Part shown: positions 18,024-27,849 of the stretch, piece after piece
How positions within the stretch are numbered: position 1 is the stretch's first letter
Layout of the letters: each line of letters opens with the position of its first letter
Assembly: GCF_013403955.1 (NCBI RefSeq)
Contig: NZ_JABFDG010000006.1
Span: 124,001-188,000, forward strand
DNA length: 64,000 bases
Source: Winogradskyella vidalii
GTDB lineage: Bacteria > Bacteroidota > Bacteroidia > Flavobacteriales > Flavobacteriaceae
Reading direction: 5' to 3'
Made by a program: the position numbers and the translations under genes
Notes under the pieces: generated by a model
What the model saw: the letters and a program-made list of their open reading frames with translations, nothing else
Databases searched by the model: none
Told to the model about the DNA's origin: nothing

Positions 18024-19049
18024 ATGAAAACCCAACCTACAGTGTATTCCATATTAGACCTTGCTTTAGTGTCTGAAAATCACTCGCTAAAACAAACTTA
18101 TAATAACGCTTTAAAATTAGCTCAAAATGCAGAAACTTATGGTTATACGCGTTTTTGGTTAGCAGAACACCATAATGCTGAAAATATTGCTAGTAGTGCA
18201 ACAGCAGTTTTAATTGGTTATGTTGCTCAGGGCACAACAACGATTCATGTTGGCTCAGGAGGCATTATGTTACCCAACCATTCTCCTTTAATTGTAGCTG
18301 AGCAGTTTGGAACATTAGGCGCATTGTATCCTAACCGTATTGATTTAGGCTTAGGAAGAGCACCAGGAACCGATAGAGAAACGGCAGAAGCCATTCGTTC
18401 TGACTTTATGCATGCAGCACATTCGTTCCCCAATGAAATAGAAAAAATTCAACGATACTTTTCTATAGATAACGAAGATGCACAAGTCCGTGCAACTGTT
18501 GCAGAAGGCGTAGAAGTACCACTTTATATTTTAGGATCTAGTACTGATAGTGCACATCTAGCAGCAAGCAAAGGTCTCCCTTATGCTTTTGCTAGCCATT
18601 TTGCAACCACGCATTTATGGGAGGCTATAAATACGTATCGAAAAGAATTTAAACCGTCAAATGTTTTAGAGCAACCTTATGTAATGGCTGGCGTTAATAT
18701 AATTATAGCCGAAACCGATGAAGAAGCCGAGCGTTTAGCCACCTCTTTAATCCGAATGATTGTCGGGATATTTACAGGTAGACGTGCAAAAGTACAACCA
18801 CCCACAGAAATGACAGAGGATCTAAAGGATATTATGAGAAATCCGCAAGTGCATCAAATGTTGAAATATTCCTTTATTGGGAGTAAAGCCACTGTAAAAG
18901 CTCAGGTTAAAGAATTTTTAACGCAAACCAAGGCCGATGAATTAATTGCGGTAACGCATATCTATGATATTGATGCTAGAATCCGTTCTTATGAGTTATT
19001 TGCGGAAATTATGACGGAATTAAATGAAACTTCTCAAATAACAAAATAA
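18024..19049 (+). CDS. LLM-class flavin-dependent oxidoreductase (luciferase-like, MsnO8 type)
   Basis: 341 residues forming a single luciferase-like TIM barrel that would bind reduced FMN and use oxygen. Seen: the opening SILDLALV, the RFWLAEHHN motif after the first helix, HVGSGGIMLPNHSPLIVAEQ and RIDLGLGRAPGTD, all typical of the MsnO8/YhbW group. Its substrate is unknown; E. coli YhbW is not fully characterised either. It is monocistronic with its own -7 box at 17941 and a terminator shared with the convergent beta-barrel gene. Confidence 0.9.
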   Translation: MKTQPTVYSILDLALVSENHSLKQTYNNALKLAQNAETYGYTRFWLAEHHNAENIASSATAVLIGYVAQGTTTIHVGSGGIMLPNHSPLIVAEQFGTLGALYPNRIDLGLGRAPGTDRETAEAIRSDFMHAAHSFPNEIEKIQRYFSIDNEDAQVRATVAEGVEVPLYILGSSTDSAHLAASKGLPYAFASHFATTHLWEAINTYRKEFKPSNVLEQPYVMAGVNIIIAETDEEAERLATSLIRMIVGIFTGRRAKVQPPTEMTEDLKDIMRNPQVHQMLKYSFIGSKATVKAQVKEFLTQTKADELIAVTHIYDIDARIRSYELFAEIMTELNETSQITK

Positions 19050-19070
19050 AAATTTTACTACCATAAACAA

Positions 19071-19107
19071 AAACGAGGCTTTCTAAATGAAAGCCTCGTT
19101 TTTTTAT
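19071..19107. terminator. Bidirectional terminator
   Basis: A perfect 13-bp stem (19071-19083 with 19089-19101), 5-nt loop and a run of seven or more T on the + strand, with A-rich sequence on the other side. It separates convergent genes. Confidence 0.85.
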
Positions 19108-19125
19108 AACTAGTTTTTATCTGAC

Positions 19126-19989
19126 TTACATATTGTCAGAACTTGATTTCTTAAACTTATAAGTAATTCCGAAGTTTATTCCGAATGAAGAATAAGGTAC
19201 TTTTACAGCTAATTCTTTAGAGCTATCTGTGTTAGTGTTAGAAATATCATCAACATAAGTTGTTGTTCTATTATATCCTGGAGGTAAGTTATCTAAATTA
19301 TAATTAGCAACTTGAGTACCATCTGGTAAAAAAACATCCATATTAAATTCTGTAATTTCAGAATCTTTACGCTTTAAGCTAATCCCGTAATATTCAGCTT
19401 CAGCAAAAACACTAAAGTTATCATTTAATGGATATTCATAACCGATAGCAGCTACAAAACCTAAAGGAAATTGACCATGAAAATCTTCTACATAATCGAC
19501 TTCGTAATTAGAGCCCTGAGGAAGAAGATTTTCCGATAATTCATCTGGAGTAAAAAGAGCATTACTACTAACTACAGCTTCTGTCTTACCACCTAATTTT
19601 ACTAAGGCCCCTAAACGTCCATAAACGTTATTATTAAATTTATAGACCAAAGAGATGGCAGCACCAAAAGCACGTGCTCTAGCAATTGCTTCCGTTTCAT
19701 TAAAATCAGCTATATTCACCTCTCTTACTGTTTGGTCAGAACCGTGTAAATAACCTAAACTTAAATCAGCGCCAAACGTGTCATTAAAGAAATAAGTTCC
19801 TCTAATTTGTCCGTTAAAACCTTCACCATAACTGCCATAAGCATTTTCTGTTTCGGTAGCATTAGTTATTTCTCCGGTTTTCATTCCTGCACTTCCAATG
19901 GCATAACCACCACTGGCCGAAATTTGAAATTGTGCATAAGATGCTGTGCTTAATAATAAAGCGGTTAGTATAATAATTGATTGTTTCAT
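19126..19989 (-). CDS. Outer membrane beta-barrel protein
   Basis: 287 residues with a signal peptide (MKQSIIILTALLLSTASYAQ). The rest consists of alternating hydrophobic and polar strands (for example QIRGTYFFNDTFGADLSLGY and FSVFAEAEYYGISLKRKDSE) separated by polar loops and ends in the strand SSFGINFGITYKFKK, typical of OmpW/PF13505-like barrels. It probably spans the outer membrane; no ligand or enzymatic motif is visible. It stands alone on the - strand. No close functional assignment can be made. Confidence 0.82.
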   Translation of the reverse strand: MKQSIIILTALLLSTASYAQFQISASGGYAIGSAGMKTGEITNATETENAYGSYGEGFNGQIRGTYFFNDTFGADLSLGYLHGSDQTVREVNIADFNETEAIARARAFGAAISLVYKFNNNVYGRLGALVKLGGKTEAVVSSNALFTPDELSENLLPQGSNYEVDYVEDFHGQFPLGFVAAIGYEYPLNDNFSVFAEAEYYGISLKRKDSEITEFNMDVFLPDGTQVANYNLDNLPPGYNRTTTYVDDISNTNTDSSKELAVKVPYSSFGINFGITYKFKKSSSDNM

Positions 19990-20286
19990 AATAGATTGTT
20001 ATTTGTTGTTTTTAGAGTTAATGAAGGGGTTATACTTCAATTTGCAATAATAATAGTTTTAAAGTTTTATTTTGCTAATCTTAACATAAATATTGCTTAT
20101 TTATACGAAATTCATAATGTTTAAATTGTTTAATCAGTAGCTATTTAATGCATTGGCTTATGATAATAGCATCAACTTTACGGTAAAAAACTACAGTTAG
20201 ATGAGGCAATATCGGTTTTGTTATTAATATGTTAGCTATGTTTTTTTTTGAAATTTCAGTCGATATTAAAATTTACAAAGAACGTC

Positions 20287-22626
20287 TTAATTAGAACGGT
20301 TGAAATGTATTCCTATACCGATAAAAAAACGCACCTTGTTGGTATTATTAACCCAAGAAATATCAAAATCAACAGGCCCTAATATAGAACTATATGAAAC
20401 CGTAGCGCCTGCAGAAGCTAAAATACTAGCCTCGTTAGAGTCGGACCAATGACCTTGCGAAGAAAGTACTTCTTCTAAGTAAGATTCAATATTACCAAAA
20501 CCAACAGAGGCAATATCAACATGAGGCGTCACATATAACTTATGGAAGGCCTGCATTTGCAAACCTAAATTTAACCTCATAAACTGACTTGCGTTGACTT
20601 CATTTTCATTCAAACCAGGAAAAACATAACTATCTTTTCTTGGATTGGTAATATTCCCCCCAAGAAAGTAATTTGCGCCTACACCATATTCTGATAATTC
20701 CACAGTATTGTCTCTAAAATTATCTTCAATAATAAAAGAAGAATTAAAACCAATAATACCAACAGTTTTAGGTTTTAGACGAAGACGTCTTTCATAATTA
20801 AATCCTAATTTGGTAAAGTTATTGGTTGATCCATCAACATCAGCGATGTTATCATCTGAAAACTGAATAGCAATAGAGTTATGCAACGACCGACGTATAT
20901 CGGCTTGAATAAACGTTCCTTCAGTAGGGTAGAACACGTGGTTTAAGGTATTATATACATACTGAATATAAAACTTAAACGCATTGAAATTGTACTTTTC
21001 TAAACTAAATACATTTTCATTGAATTCAGGGTCTATTGTAGGTCTTAAGTTTGTATTCACATATTTTACACCGATGCCTACATAACTTTTAAAAGCGCTT
21101 AAATTCCTATTAAATTGGTTATCAAACTCAAAAAAACGGTATTTCATATTATCTACATTCTCGCCGCCAATAAATACTTTTTGTTTTAATTGTTGAGCAA
21201 AAGCTTCAGAGCGCCACCACCAATTTCTATCATGACTAAAATTTCGCTGGTATTGCAAACGAAATTTAGGCTGCTCGGCAACGTCAATAGTAACAAGCGT
21301 ACGCGATGCACTTCCTAAAATGTTTCTTCCGGTATAGTTAAAAATGATGCCAGCACCATTGTTACCATCATAATGAAGTGAACCTCTTACTTGGTGATTC
21401 GATTTTTCAAATCCTTGAAGTTCCAGACCTAAAGTGTCACCTTTAATTGAAGGCGTATAGGTCATTTGACTAAATAGCGTGGTTCCCATGGCTCTATTTA
21501 TACCTTCAACAATTTCTTCTCGTGTGTAGGTTTGATTGGTCTTAATATTTGTTCTAGCTTTAACAAGTGACAGATTTGCTTTACTAATACCATTATAGAT
21601 AATAGTGTCTAAAACAAATTCATCTTTTGTCTCAGGCAATTGATGTGCGCGTTGTTGATAGGGTTTTAAACTATCGGCCAATACGGTTAATGCGGCGATA
21701 TTATCTTTTAGAGCTATTTTACCTTCATCATAAATTGGACTAATTCTTGAAAAATCGCCTGTAGTAAAAGTCAAGTGTTCACTGTGGTCAATTAAGATAT
21801 TGCAGAGTTTACGATTTTCTGGTGTTTTTGAATTGCTCCCCATCATACCAGCCTGAAAAAGCAAAGCACTGATATTGTTTAGTTTTTCTTTAGTAACCAT
21901 ACCACTTCCAACATCACTTCCAATAATAATATCGGCGCCCCATTTCTTGGCCACATCTACAGGGAAATTATTAAGCAAACCTCCATCTACTAAAAGCGTG
22001 TTTCCATAAGGAACTGCTGAAAAAGCACCTGGGATAGACATACTGGCACGCATAGCAAAAGACAGCGACCCTTTATCTAATATCACTTCTTTACCGTTTA
22101 CAATATCTGTTGCTATCGCTCTAAAAGGAATCGCTAAATCATCAAAATTATTAATAGCATAAGTAGAGTAGGTGAGCGTGGTTATAAACTCTCTTATATT
22201 TTGGTCATTGAGCAAATATGATCCCGTATCTATTTTCCCATCTTTCCAATCTAAGCTAATCAAATACTTGTTGTATTCACTTTTTTCTTCAACACTAACC
22301 GATTTTAGAGAAACATTACCACCAATAAGTTCATCCCATTTTGCATTTAAAGCAATACTGGCAATACTATCGCCAGAGTAGCCCATAGCATACAAACCAC
22401 CAACAATACTTCCCATACTATTACCAACCACCAAATCAGGTACAATACCTAACGAATCTAACGCTTGAAGTGTTGGAATATGAGCAACTCCCTTGGCACC
22501 ACCACCGCTTAAAACTAAAGCAACTTTGGGCTTTTTATTTTGTGCTATCGTGCTTTGAAATCCCAATAGTAATAAAGCGACCAAGAAGAGCTTTAAATAG
22601 GACGGTCTTACTGAAATTTTAAGCAT
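20287..22626 (-). CDS. Patatin-like phospholipase fused to POTRA and Omp85 barrel (type Vd-like)
   Basis: 779 residues. After a signal peptide (about 1-29) a patatin domain shows the oxyanion loop GGGAKG (41-46), the nucleophile Ser70 in GNSMG and the dyad Asp214 in DGG, so the lipase site looks intact. A POTRA-like domain follows (about 345-415), then a 16-strand BamA/Omp85-type barrel to the end. This is the architecture of PlpD-type autotransporters (type Vd) and of a widespread Bacteroidota patatin group. In the latter it is unclear whether the patatin domain is exposed outside or stays periplasmic. Monocistronic; 297 bp without genes follow downstream. Confidence 0.92.
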   Translation of the reverse strand: MLKISVRPSYLKLFLVALLLLGFQSTIAQNKKPKVALVLSGGGAKGVAHIPTLQALDSLGIVPDLVVGNSMGSIVGGLYAMGYSGDSIASIALNAKWDELIGGNVSLKSVSVEEKSEYNKYLISLDWKDGKIDTGSYLLNDQNIREFITTLTYSTYAINNFDDLAIPFRAIATDIVNGKEVILDKGSLSFAMRASMSIPGAFSAVPYGNTLLVDGGLLNNFPVDVAKKWGADIIIGSDVGSGMVTKEKLNNISALLFQAGMMGSNSKTPENRKLCNILIDHSEHLTFTTGDFSRISPIYDEGKIALKDNIAALTVLADSLKPYQQRAHQLPETKDEFVLDTIIYNGISKANLSLVKARTNIKTNQTYTREEIVEGINRAMGTTLFSQMTYTPSIKGDTLGLELQGFEKSNHQVRGSLHYDGNNGAGIIFNYTGRNILGSASRTLVTIDVAEQPKFRLQYQRNFSHDRNWWWRSEAFAQQLKQKVFIGGENVDNMKYRFFEFDNQFNRNLSAFKSYVGIGVKYVNTNLRPTIDPEFNENVFSLEKYNFNAFKFYIQYVYNTLNHVFYPTEGTFIQADIRRSLHNSIAIQFSDDNIADVDGSTNNFTKLGFNYERRLRLKPKTVGIIGFNSSFIIEDNFRDNTVELSEYGVGANYFLGGNITNPRKDSYVFPGLNENEVNASQFMRLNLGLQMQAFHKLYVTPHVDIASVGFGNIESYLEEVLSSQGHWSDSNEASILASAGATVSYSSILGPVDFDISWVNNTNKVRFFIGIGIHFNRSN

Positions 22627-22753
22627 AAGTATTTAATATTAAATCTGGGATATTTTACAATAGTAATTAAATATATCAAGTTTTACATTATGCTATGATT
22701 TTTTAATCATTAGGAGGTGTATATTTTAAGTGTTAACTTGTAATTGCGCCTTA

Positions 22754-23062
22754 TTATTTTCCATCCTGAGAACCCCAAGCATCCAAACGTCTTAAAATAT
22801 CTTCAAGCGATTGTCCGCGTTTACTAAGTTGATATTCAACTCGAGGTGGTACAACAGGAAATACTTTTCGTGTTAAAAGACCATCTTTTTCCAATTCTCT
22901 TACGGTTTGAGTAAACATCTTGTTTGAAATCCCAGGAATTTTCTTCTGTAACACACCAGATCGCAATGCACCGTCTAAAAGATGAAATAAAATCAATGGT
23001 TTCCATTTTGTGCCAATTAAATTCATGGTGTAATGTAGTGGACAATGATTAGCTGTAGTCAA
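22754..23062 (-). CDS. HxlR family transcriptional regulator
   Basis: 102 residues, the typical length of a HxlR winged-helix regulator. Seen: the N-terminal redox-prone Cys in CPLHYTMNLIGTKWKPLIL, the recognition region ISNKMFTQTVRELEKDGLL and the wing with VVPPRVEYQLSKRGQSLEDI. HxlR proteins often respond to aldehydes, quinones or electrophiles through the N-terminal cysteine. It is transcribed divergently from the VOC-family gene 120 bp away, which is the most likely target. Confidence 0.92.
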   Translation of the reverse strand: MTTANHCPLHYTMNLIGTKWKPLILFHLLDGALRSGVLQKKIPGISNKMFTQTVRELEKDGLLTRKVFPVVPPRVEYQLSKRGQSLEDILRRLDAWGSQDGK

Positions 23063-23133
23063 AATTTAATTATATTATATTAAAAATCAGTATTTTACTC
23101 GTTTAGGTAACTATAAGACATTTTGGTAAGTTA

Positions 23134-23164
23134 TTGCCTAATAAGCAAATATAATTTAATTTTG
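23134..23164 (+). promoter_or_regulatory. Promoter of the VOC gene (TTG-N20-TAATTTTG)
   Basis: TTG at 23134-23136, a 20-bp spacer and TAATTTTG at 23157-23164 fit the Bacteroidota -33/-7 consensus in both boxes and spacing. Transcription would start near 23170, which excludes an in-frame ATG at 23123 and supports the start at 23183. It lies inside the HxlR/VOC divergent region, so a HxlR operator probably overlaps it. Confidence 0.65.
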
Positions 23165-23182
23165 TATTCTAAATTGAAAATT

Positions 23183-23695
23183 ATGACAACGAAAACAACA
23201 TATCCAAAATCCTTTTCACATATCGGACTAACGGTTCCAGATATTAATAAAGCTGTAAAGTTTTATTCTGAAGTGATGGGCTGGTATATTATTATGGAAC
23301 CTTCAACCGTAAAAAAAGAATCAGAAACTGCAATTGGTCAAATGTGTATTGATGTATTTGGTGAGGATTGGGAAACTTTTGAAATTGCCCATTTAGCAAC
23401 ATCGGATGGTATAGGTATTGAGTTATTTTCATTTCCACATGGCGTTAAAGAAGCTCCTGAATTTAATCCTTTTAACACCGGATTATTTCACTATAGCATT
23501 CAAGATCCAAATATTGAAGCGCTTATTGAGAAGATTGTGGCTTATGGCGGCAAACAACGTATGCCTATTAGGTCTTATTATCCCAACGAGAAACCTTTTA
23601 AGATGTGTTATGTAGAAGATCCTTTTGGCATTGTATTCGAAATTTATACACATAGTTATGAATTAACGTATTCTTCGGGTGCTTATGCTAAATAG
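23183..23695 (+). CDS. VOC (glyoxalase/bleomycin resistance) family protein
   Basis: 170 residues from ATG 23183, chosen because the promoter lies just upstream and the first strand FSHIGLTVPDINKAVKFYSE begins at once. The vicinal oxygen chelate pattern is seen: a metal-ligand His in the first strand (FSHIGLTV), a conserved Glu in GIGIELFSFP, a second His near FNTGLFHYSIQDPN and a terminal Glu in DPFGIVFEIYTHSYE. Such metal enzymes act on lactoylglutathione, ring-cleavage or fosfomycin-type substrates; the true substrate is unknown. Divergent to the HxlR regulator, which suggests inducible expression by an electrophile. Confidence 0.85.
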   Translation: MTTKTTYPKSFSHIGLTVPDINKAVKFYSEVMGWYIIMEPSTVKKESETAIGQMCIDVFGEDWETFEIAHLATSDGIGIELFSFPHGVKEAPEFNPFNTGLFHYSIQDPNIEALIEKIVAYGGKQRMPIRSYYPNEKPFKMCYVEDPFGIVFEIYTHSYELTYSSGAYAK

Positions 23696-23719
23696 ATAGC
23701 TTAAGCGACAATGACTAAG

Positions 23720-23754
23720 AAAGAGTTTACTTAAAAAAGTAGACTCTTTTTTTG
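23720..23754 (+). terminator. Terminator after the VOC gene
   Basis: A 12-bp stem with one G-U pair (23720-23731 with 23738-23749), 6-nt loop and a T-run directly after. Confidence 0.78.
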
Positions 23755-23871
23755 TTTAAAATCACCGTAATTCTGTCAATTATTTTACTTTTATAAGAAT
23801 GAAGTAAAATATAAAAAAGACTAAACCTTCAAAATGAGAACGGTAGCGTTAATAGAATTAGGTTTAATACA

Positions 23872-25701
23872 ATGACTGGAAGTTTACTTTTTGTAGCTAT
23901 AGTGTTGCTTACAGCAGCTGTAATTTGCGTTTCTATTGCCAAACGCTTAGGATTGAGTTCTGTATTAGGGTACTTGTTGGCTGGTATTGTAATTGGACCT
24001 TACGTTTTGGGTATTATTGGTGAAGAAGGCCAGGATATTATGCACTTTGCTGAATTTGGAGTGGTTATTATGCTCTTTCTAATCGGTCTAGAAATTGAAC
24101 CTAAAAATTTCTGGAACATGCGTAAAACCATCTTAGGAATGGGTGGCATACAAGTAGCGCTTACCATGCTATTGTCTTATCTGCTTTTTACAACATTAAA
24201 TTACGAATCTAGTGTGGCCTTAGTGATTTCAATGGCAGTTGCGCTTTCATCTACAGCTATTGTACTACAAACCATAAAAGAAAAAGGCTTAATGGCCACA
24301 ACGTCTGGGACCTCTTCATTTTCTATTTTATTGTTTCAAGATATTATAGTCATCTTTATGATTGGTGCAATTCCATTATTAGCCGGTTCGGACGTTGTAA
24401 TAGAAAGTGGTCATAATGGCAATCATGTTAACCTATTAGACAATCTGCCAATGGGACTCCAAACTTTGGCTATTATTCTATCTGTAGTGCTAATTATAAT
24501 CGCAGGACGGTATTTAATTGTTCCTATGTTGCGTAAAGTCGTCAAATCGGGTGTGAGAGAGCTTTTAATTGCAGCGGCATTTTTGATTGTTTTTAGTATT
24601 TCGTTTTTAATGGAATATGTAGGATTGAGTCCGGCTTTAGGGGCGTTTTTAGGTGGTGTAGTACTTTCAAATAGCGAATTTAAGCACGAGTTAGAAAGCA
24701 CTTTAGACCCTTTTAAAAACCTGATGTTAGGACTGTTTTTTATCGCTGTTGGTGCCTCCATTAACTTTATTGTAATCACCAATAGTCCACTTACAATTGG
24801 AGGTATATTAATAGCTGTAATCGTCTTAAAAGCCTTAGTGCTATTTATTACAGGACTTATTTTTAAATTAAAAATAGATCAAAATTTAATATTGAGCTTT
24901 AGTTTATCACAAATTGGAGAATTTGCCTTCATTGTATTGTCTTTTGCATTTCAGTCTAATATTATAGAACAAGAACAATTAGATATTATGTTGGTTATAA
25001 CAGCATTATCTATGGCAGTTACACCTATTGTTGGCTTACTCAATGAACGGGTTTTACTTCCAAGAGTCGGAACAAAGGAAGCTGTTAAAAGACCCATGAA
25101 TCAGGATACAAAGGCTAAAAAAATCATTATTGTAGGTTTTGGACATTTTGGAAACACCATAGGGCGTTTTTTAAGAACGCACGATATAGAAACAACCATA
25201 TTAGACCATGATTCTAATCGCGTGGATTTTCTAAGGAAAATGGGCTTTGAAGTTTACTACGGTGATGCAACACGTATTGATTTATTAGAATCTGCTGGGA
25301 TTGCAGATGCTAAAATTTTAATTTGTGCGATTGACAATCCTGATGCCACCTATCAAATCACTAAAAATGTTAAGGAAAAATACCCGCATGTGGAATTAAT
25401 GGTAAGAGCACGAAACAGATATGATGCTTATAAGTTAGTCAATTTAGGCATTAAACATATTTATCGCGAAACTTTAGAAACCTCATTAACCTTAGCTAGT
25501 GATGTTTTAGCGCATATAGGTTTTGAAAAAACAACACTTAAAAAACAAGTAGAAAACTTCATTAAATACGATGAAGAAAGTTTAATACGTTTAGCTGCTG
25601 AACCCGAAATTAATGACAATTATATTTTTAAAGCACGAGAAGAATTAGAGCAGCAAGAAAAATTATTAAATGAAGATTTTAAACGTGATAGAACGGATTA
25701 A
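23872..25701 (+). CDS. Kef-type K+/H+ antiporter (CPA2) with RCK domain
   Basis: 609 residues. About 11-13 membrane helices cover residues 1-395, matching the CPA2 sodium/hydrogen exchanger fold (LGYLLAGIVIGPYVLGIIGE, FGVVIMLFLIGLEIEPKNFW). A cytosolic TrkA-N/RCK domain (about 415-535) has the nucleotide-binding GFGHFG motif followed by the acidic Asp of TILDHDSNR and the GDATR loop. A short C-terminal tail replaces a full TrkA-C domain. It would exchange K+ for H+ with NAD(H) or glutathione-type control, as KefB/KefC do. Monocistronic. Confidence 0.92.
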   Translation: MTGSLLFVAIVLLTAAVICVSIAKRLGLSSVLGYLLAGIVIGPYVLGIIGEEGQDIMHFAEFGVVIMLFLIGLEIEPKNFWNMRKTILGMGGIQVALTMLLSYLLFTTLNYESSVALVISMAVALSSTAIVLQTIKEKGLMATTSGTSSFSILLFQDIIVIFMIGAIPLLAGSDVVIESGHNGNHVNLLDNLPMGLQTLAIILSVVLIIIAGRYLIVPMLRKVVKSGVRELLIAAAFLIVFSISFLMEYVGLSPALGAFLGGVVLSNSEFKHELESTLDPFKNLMLGLFFIAVGASINFIVITNSPLTIGGILIAVIVLKALVLFITGLIFKLKIDQNLILSFSLSQIGEFAFIVLSFAFQSNIIEQEQLDIMLVITALSMAVTPIVGLLNERVLLPRVGTKEAVKRPMNQDTKAKKIIIVGFGHFGNTIGRFLRTHDIETTILDHDSNRVDFLRKMGFEVYYGDATRIDLLESAGIADAKILICAIDNPDATYQITKNVKEKYPHVELMVRARNRYDAYKLVNLGIKHIYRETLETSLTLASDVLAHIGFEKTTLKKQVENFIKYDEESLIRLAAEPEINDNYIFKAREELEQQEKLLNEDFKRDRTD

Positions 25702-25942
25702 AAAAGAACGGTAAAGCGTTCTGCTAACGGGCTAATTCATTTTATATACTCCACAAAGTCAATCGATATATGAGACCCTAATCAACAATTAATAGGCTTA
25801 TTGTTAATAAAACTAGTAACGATATTTTGCGATTATAATGCTAAAGCACCGTTAATAAATAAGTATTAACGTACAAATAATTGTAACTTAGCACCATTAA
25901 TTTAGACGAGTTCTTTATTAATACAAAATCAATAATAAGGCA

Positions 25943-27739
25943 ATGAACTACAAACATTTAGTAGAAGAAATAAAAGAAAACAGCCAACGTTTTACAACTA
26001 AAAATGCGGTCTATTACAAAAATAACGAACGCAATACATGGGAAGGTATCACGTGGTTAGATTTTGAATCTCGAATAGAGATATTGGCCAAAGCACTCAT
26101 AAATTACGGGATAGCAGAACAACAAAACGTCGCTATTTTTTCAGAAAATATGCCGAATTGGATTATTGCAGATTCAGCTATAATGCGGATTAGAGCTGTA
26201 ACGATACCAATCTATGCCACCAATTCAAAACAAGAAGTCGCTTATGTCATTAATGATGCAGAAGTTAGTGTCCTCTTTGTTGGTGATCAAAATGAATATG
26301 ATAAAGCTTACGAATTATTAGAAACTTCTAAGCATTTAAAATTAATTGTAGCCTTAACTAAAACAATTCAACTTCAACCTTCTGATAATTCTATTCATTT
26401 AGAAGATTTTGTTGCTTTTACACCTTCTGAGCAAGTTACTCTAGAACTTCAGAAAAGATATTACGAATGTGATCTTGAAGACATCGCTAGTATCATTTAT
26501 ACCTCAGGAACTACAGGTGAACCTAAAGGCGTCATGTTAGATTATCATAATTTTGGGGGATCTTTAGCAGCGCACGATTTTGAATTAGACCTTACAGATC
26601 AAGATAAATCACTAAGTTTTTTACCCTTAAGTCATATCTACGAACGCAGTTGGGTGTTTTTTTGTCTGAAAAACGGTATTGAGGTCTACTTTAATCAAGA
26701 TCCTAAAAAAATTGTGGATGTCATTAAAGAGGTTAAACCCACAGTAATGTGTACCGTACCTCGGATATTTGAAAAAATATTTGCTGCAATTCAAGATAAA
26801 AGAAAAGAAGCGTCGCCTACCAAAATGAAACTCGCTAGTTGGGCATTAGGCATCGGTAATAATTATTACAACAAGCACAAGCGACTCGAAAAGAAAGTAC
26901 CACTAGCTTTAAAATTAAAGTATATAATTGCCGATAAACTAGTATTGAGCAAATTACGCGATGTATTTGGTGGACGTGTAAAGTTTATGCCTTGTGGCGG
27001 TGCACCTTTAGCGGCAGATTTAGTGTCGTTTTTTCATTCATTTGGGCTTAATATTAAATGTGGTTATGGGTTAACCGAAACTACAGCAACTGCAACCCTT
27101 TTTGGCGATACTCAATTTGAATTTAATTCGGCCGGAAAACCTATTGAAGGCACTGAGATTAAAATAGGAGATAATAATGAGGTCTTAGTTAAAGGACCTG
27201 GGGTAATGAGAGGTTATTATAAGAAACCTGAAGCCACCGCTGCTGTCTTTGAAAACGGATGGTTTAAAACAGGAGATGCCGGTCAGATAGACGAAAAAGG
27301 CAACTTAATTATTACGGATCGAATTAAAGATTTAATGAAAACTTCGGGCGGTAAATATATTGCGCCTCAGAAATTGGAAAACGCCCTTATTACAGACTCA
27401 TTTATAGAGCAAATTGCAGTTATTGGTGACCAACAAAAATATGTGACCGCCTTAGCTGTTCCTAGTTTTGATAATTTAAAGAAGTACGCTCAAGAGTATA
27501 AAATTAGCTTTAAAGATGTTGAAGATTTAATTACCCATAATCAAATTTTAGATCTTTTTGAAAAGCGATTTGAAGAATTACAGAAAGAGTTTTCAAAATT
27601 TGAAAAAATTAAAAAATTCACTTTATTACCTAAAGAGTTTAGCATTGAAACTGGAGAAATTACGGCAACTTTAAAACTCAAACGAAAAGTGATTCAAGAG
27701 AAACACAAAGCACTTATTGATAAAATGTACGATGAATAA
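25943..27739 (+). CDS. Long-chain acyl-CoA synthetase (AMP-forming)
   Basis: 598 residues, the usual size of bacterial long-chain fatty acyl-CoA ligases. The P-loop motif IIYTSGTTGEPKG, the FLPLSHIYERSWVFFCL stretch characteristic of long-chain AMP-forming synthetases, the adenine motif KCGYGLTETTATATLF, GWFKTGDAG and the hinge DRIKDLMKTSGGKYIAPQ are all present. It would activate fatty acids for beta-oxidation or lipid synthesis in the cytoplasm. It is monocistronic, ends before a shared terminator, and may use the free fatty acids released by the acyl-ACP thioesterase elsewhere in the window. Confidence 0.93.
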   Translation: MNYKHLVEEIKENSQRFTTKNAVYYKNNERNTWEGITWLDFESRIEILAKALINYGIAEQQNVAIFSENMPNWIIADSAIMRIRAVTIPIYATNSKQEVAYVINDAEVSVLFVGDQNEYDKAYELLETSKHLKLIVALTKTIQLQPSDNSIHLEDFVAFTPSEQVTLELQKRYYECDLEDIASIIYTSGTTGEPKGVMLDYHNFGGSLAAHDFELDLTDQDKSLSFLPLSHIYERSWVFFCLKNGIEVYFNQDPKKIVDVIKEVKPTVMCTVPRIFEKIFAAIQDKRKEASPTKMKLASWALGIGNNYYNKHKRLEKKVPLALKLKYIIADKLVLSKLRDVFGGRVKFMPCGGAPLAADLVSFFHSFGLNIKCGYGLTETTATATLFGDTQFEFNSAGKPIEGTEIKIGDNNEVLVKGPGVMRGYYKKPEATAAVFENGWFKTGDAGQIDEKGNLIITDRIKDLMKTSGGKYIAPQKLENALITDSFIEQIAVIGDQQKYVTALAVPSFDNLKKYAQEYKISFKDVEDLITHNQILDLFEKRFEELQKEFSKFEKIKKFTLLPKEFSIETGEITATLKLKRKVIQEKHKALIDKMYDE

Positions 27740-27783
27740 ACGTGTTTTTTTAGCGCTATAAAACACTAAAGCATTAAAATAAG

Positions 27784-27818
27784 AAAGCGGCTATCTTTAT
27801 AAGATAACCGCTTTTTTT
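27784..27818. terminator. Bidirectional terminator
   Basis: A 14-bp stem with a single C-A mismatch (27784-27797 with 27801-27814) and a T-run to about 27818. It separates the convergent acyl-CoA synthetase and T9SS-protein genes. Confidence 0.78.
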
Positions 27819-27849
27819 ATTAAGTAATGTTTTAAAGTTAACGCTTCAT

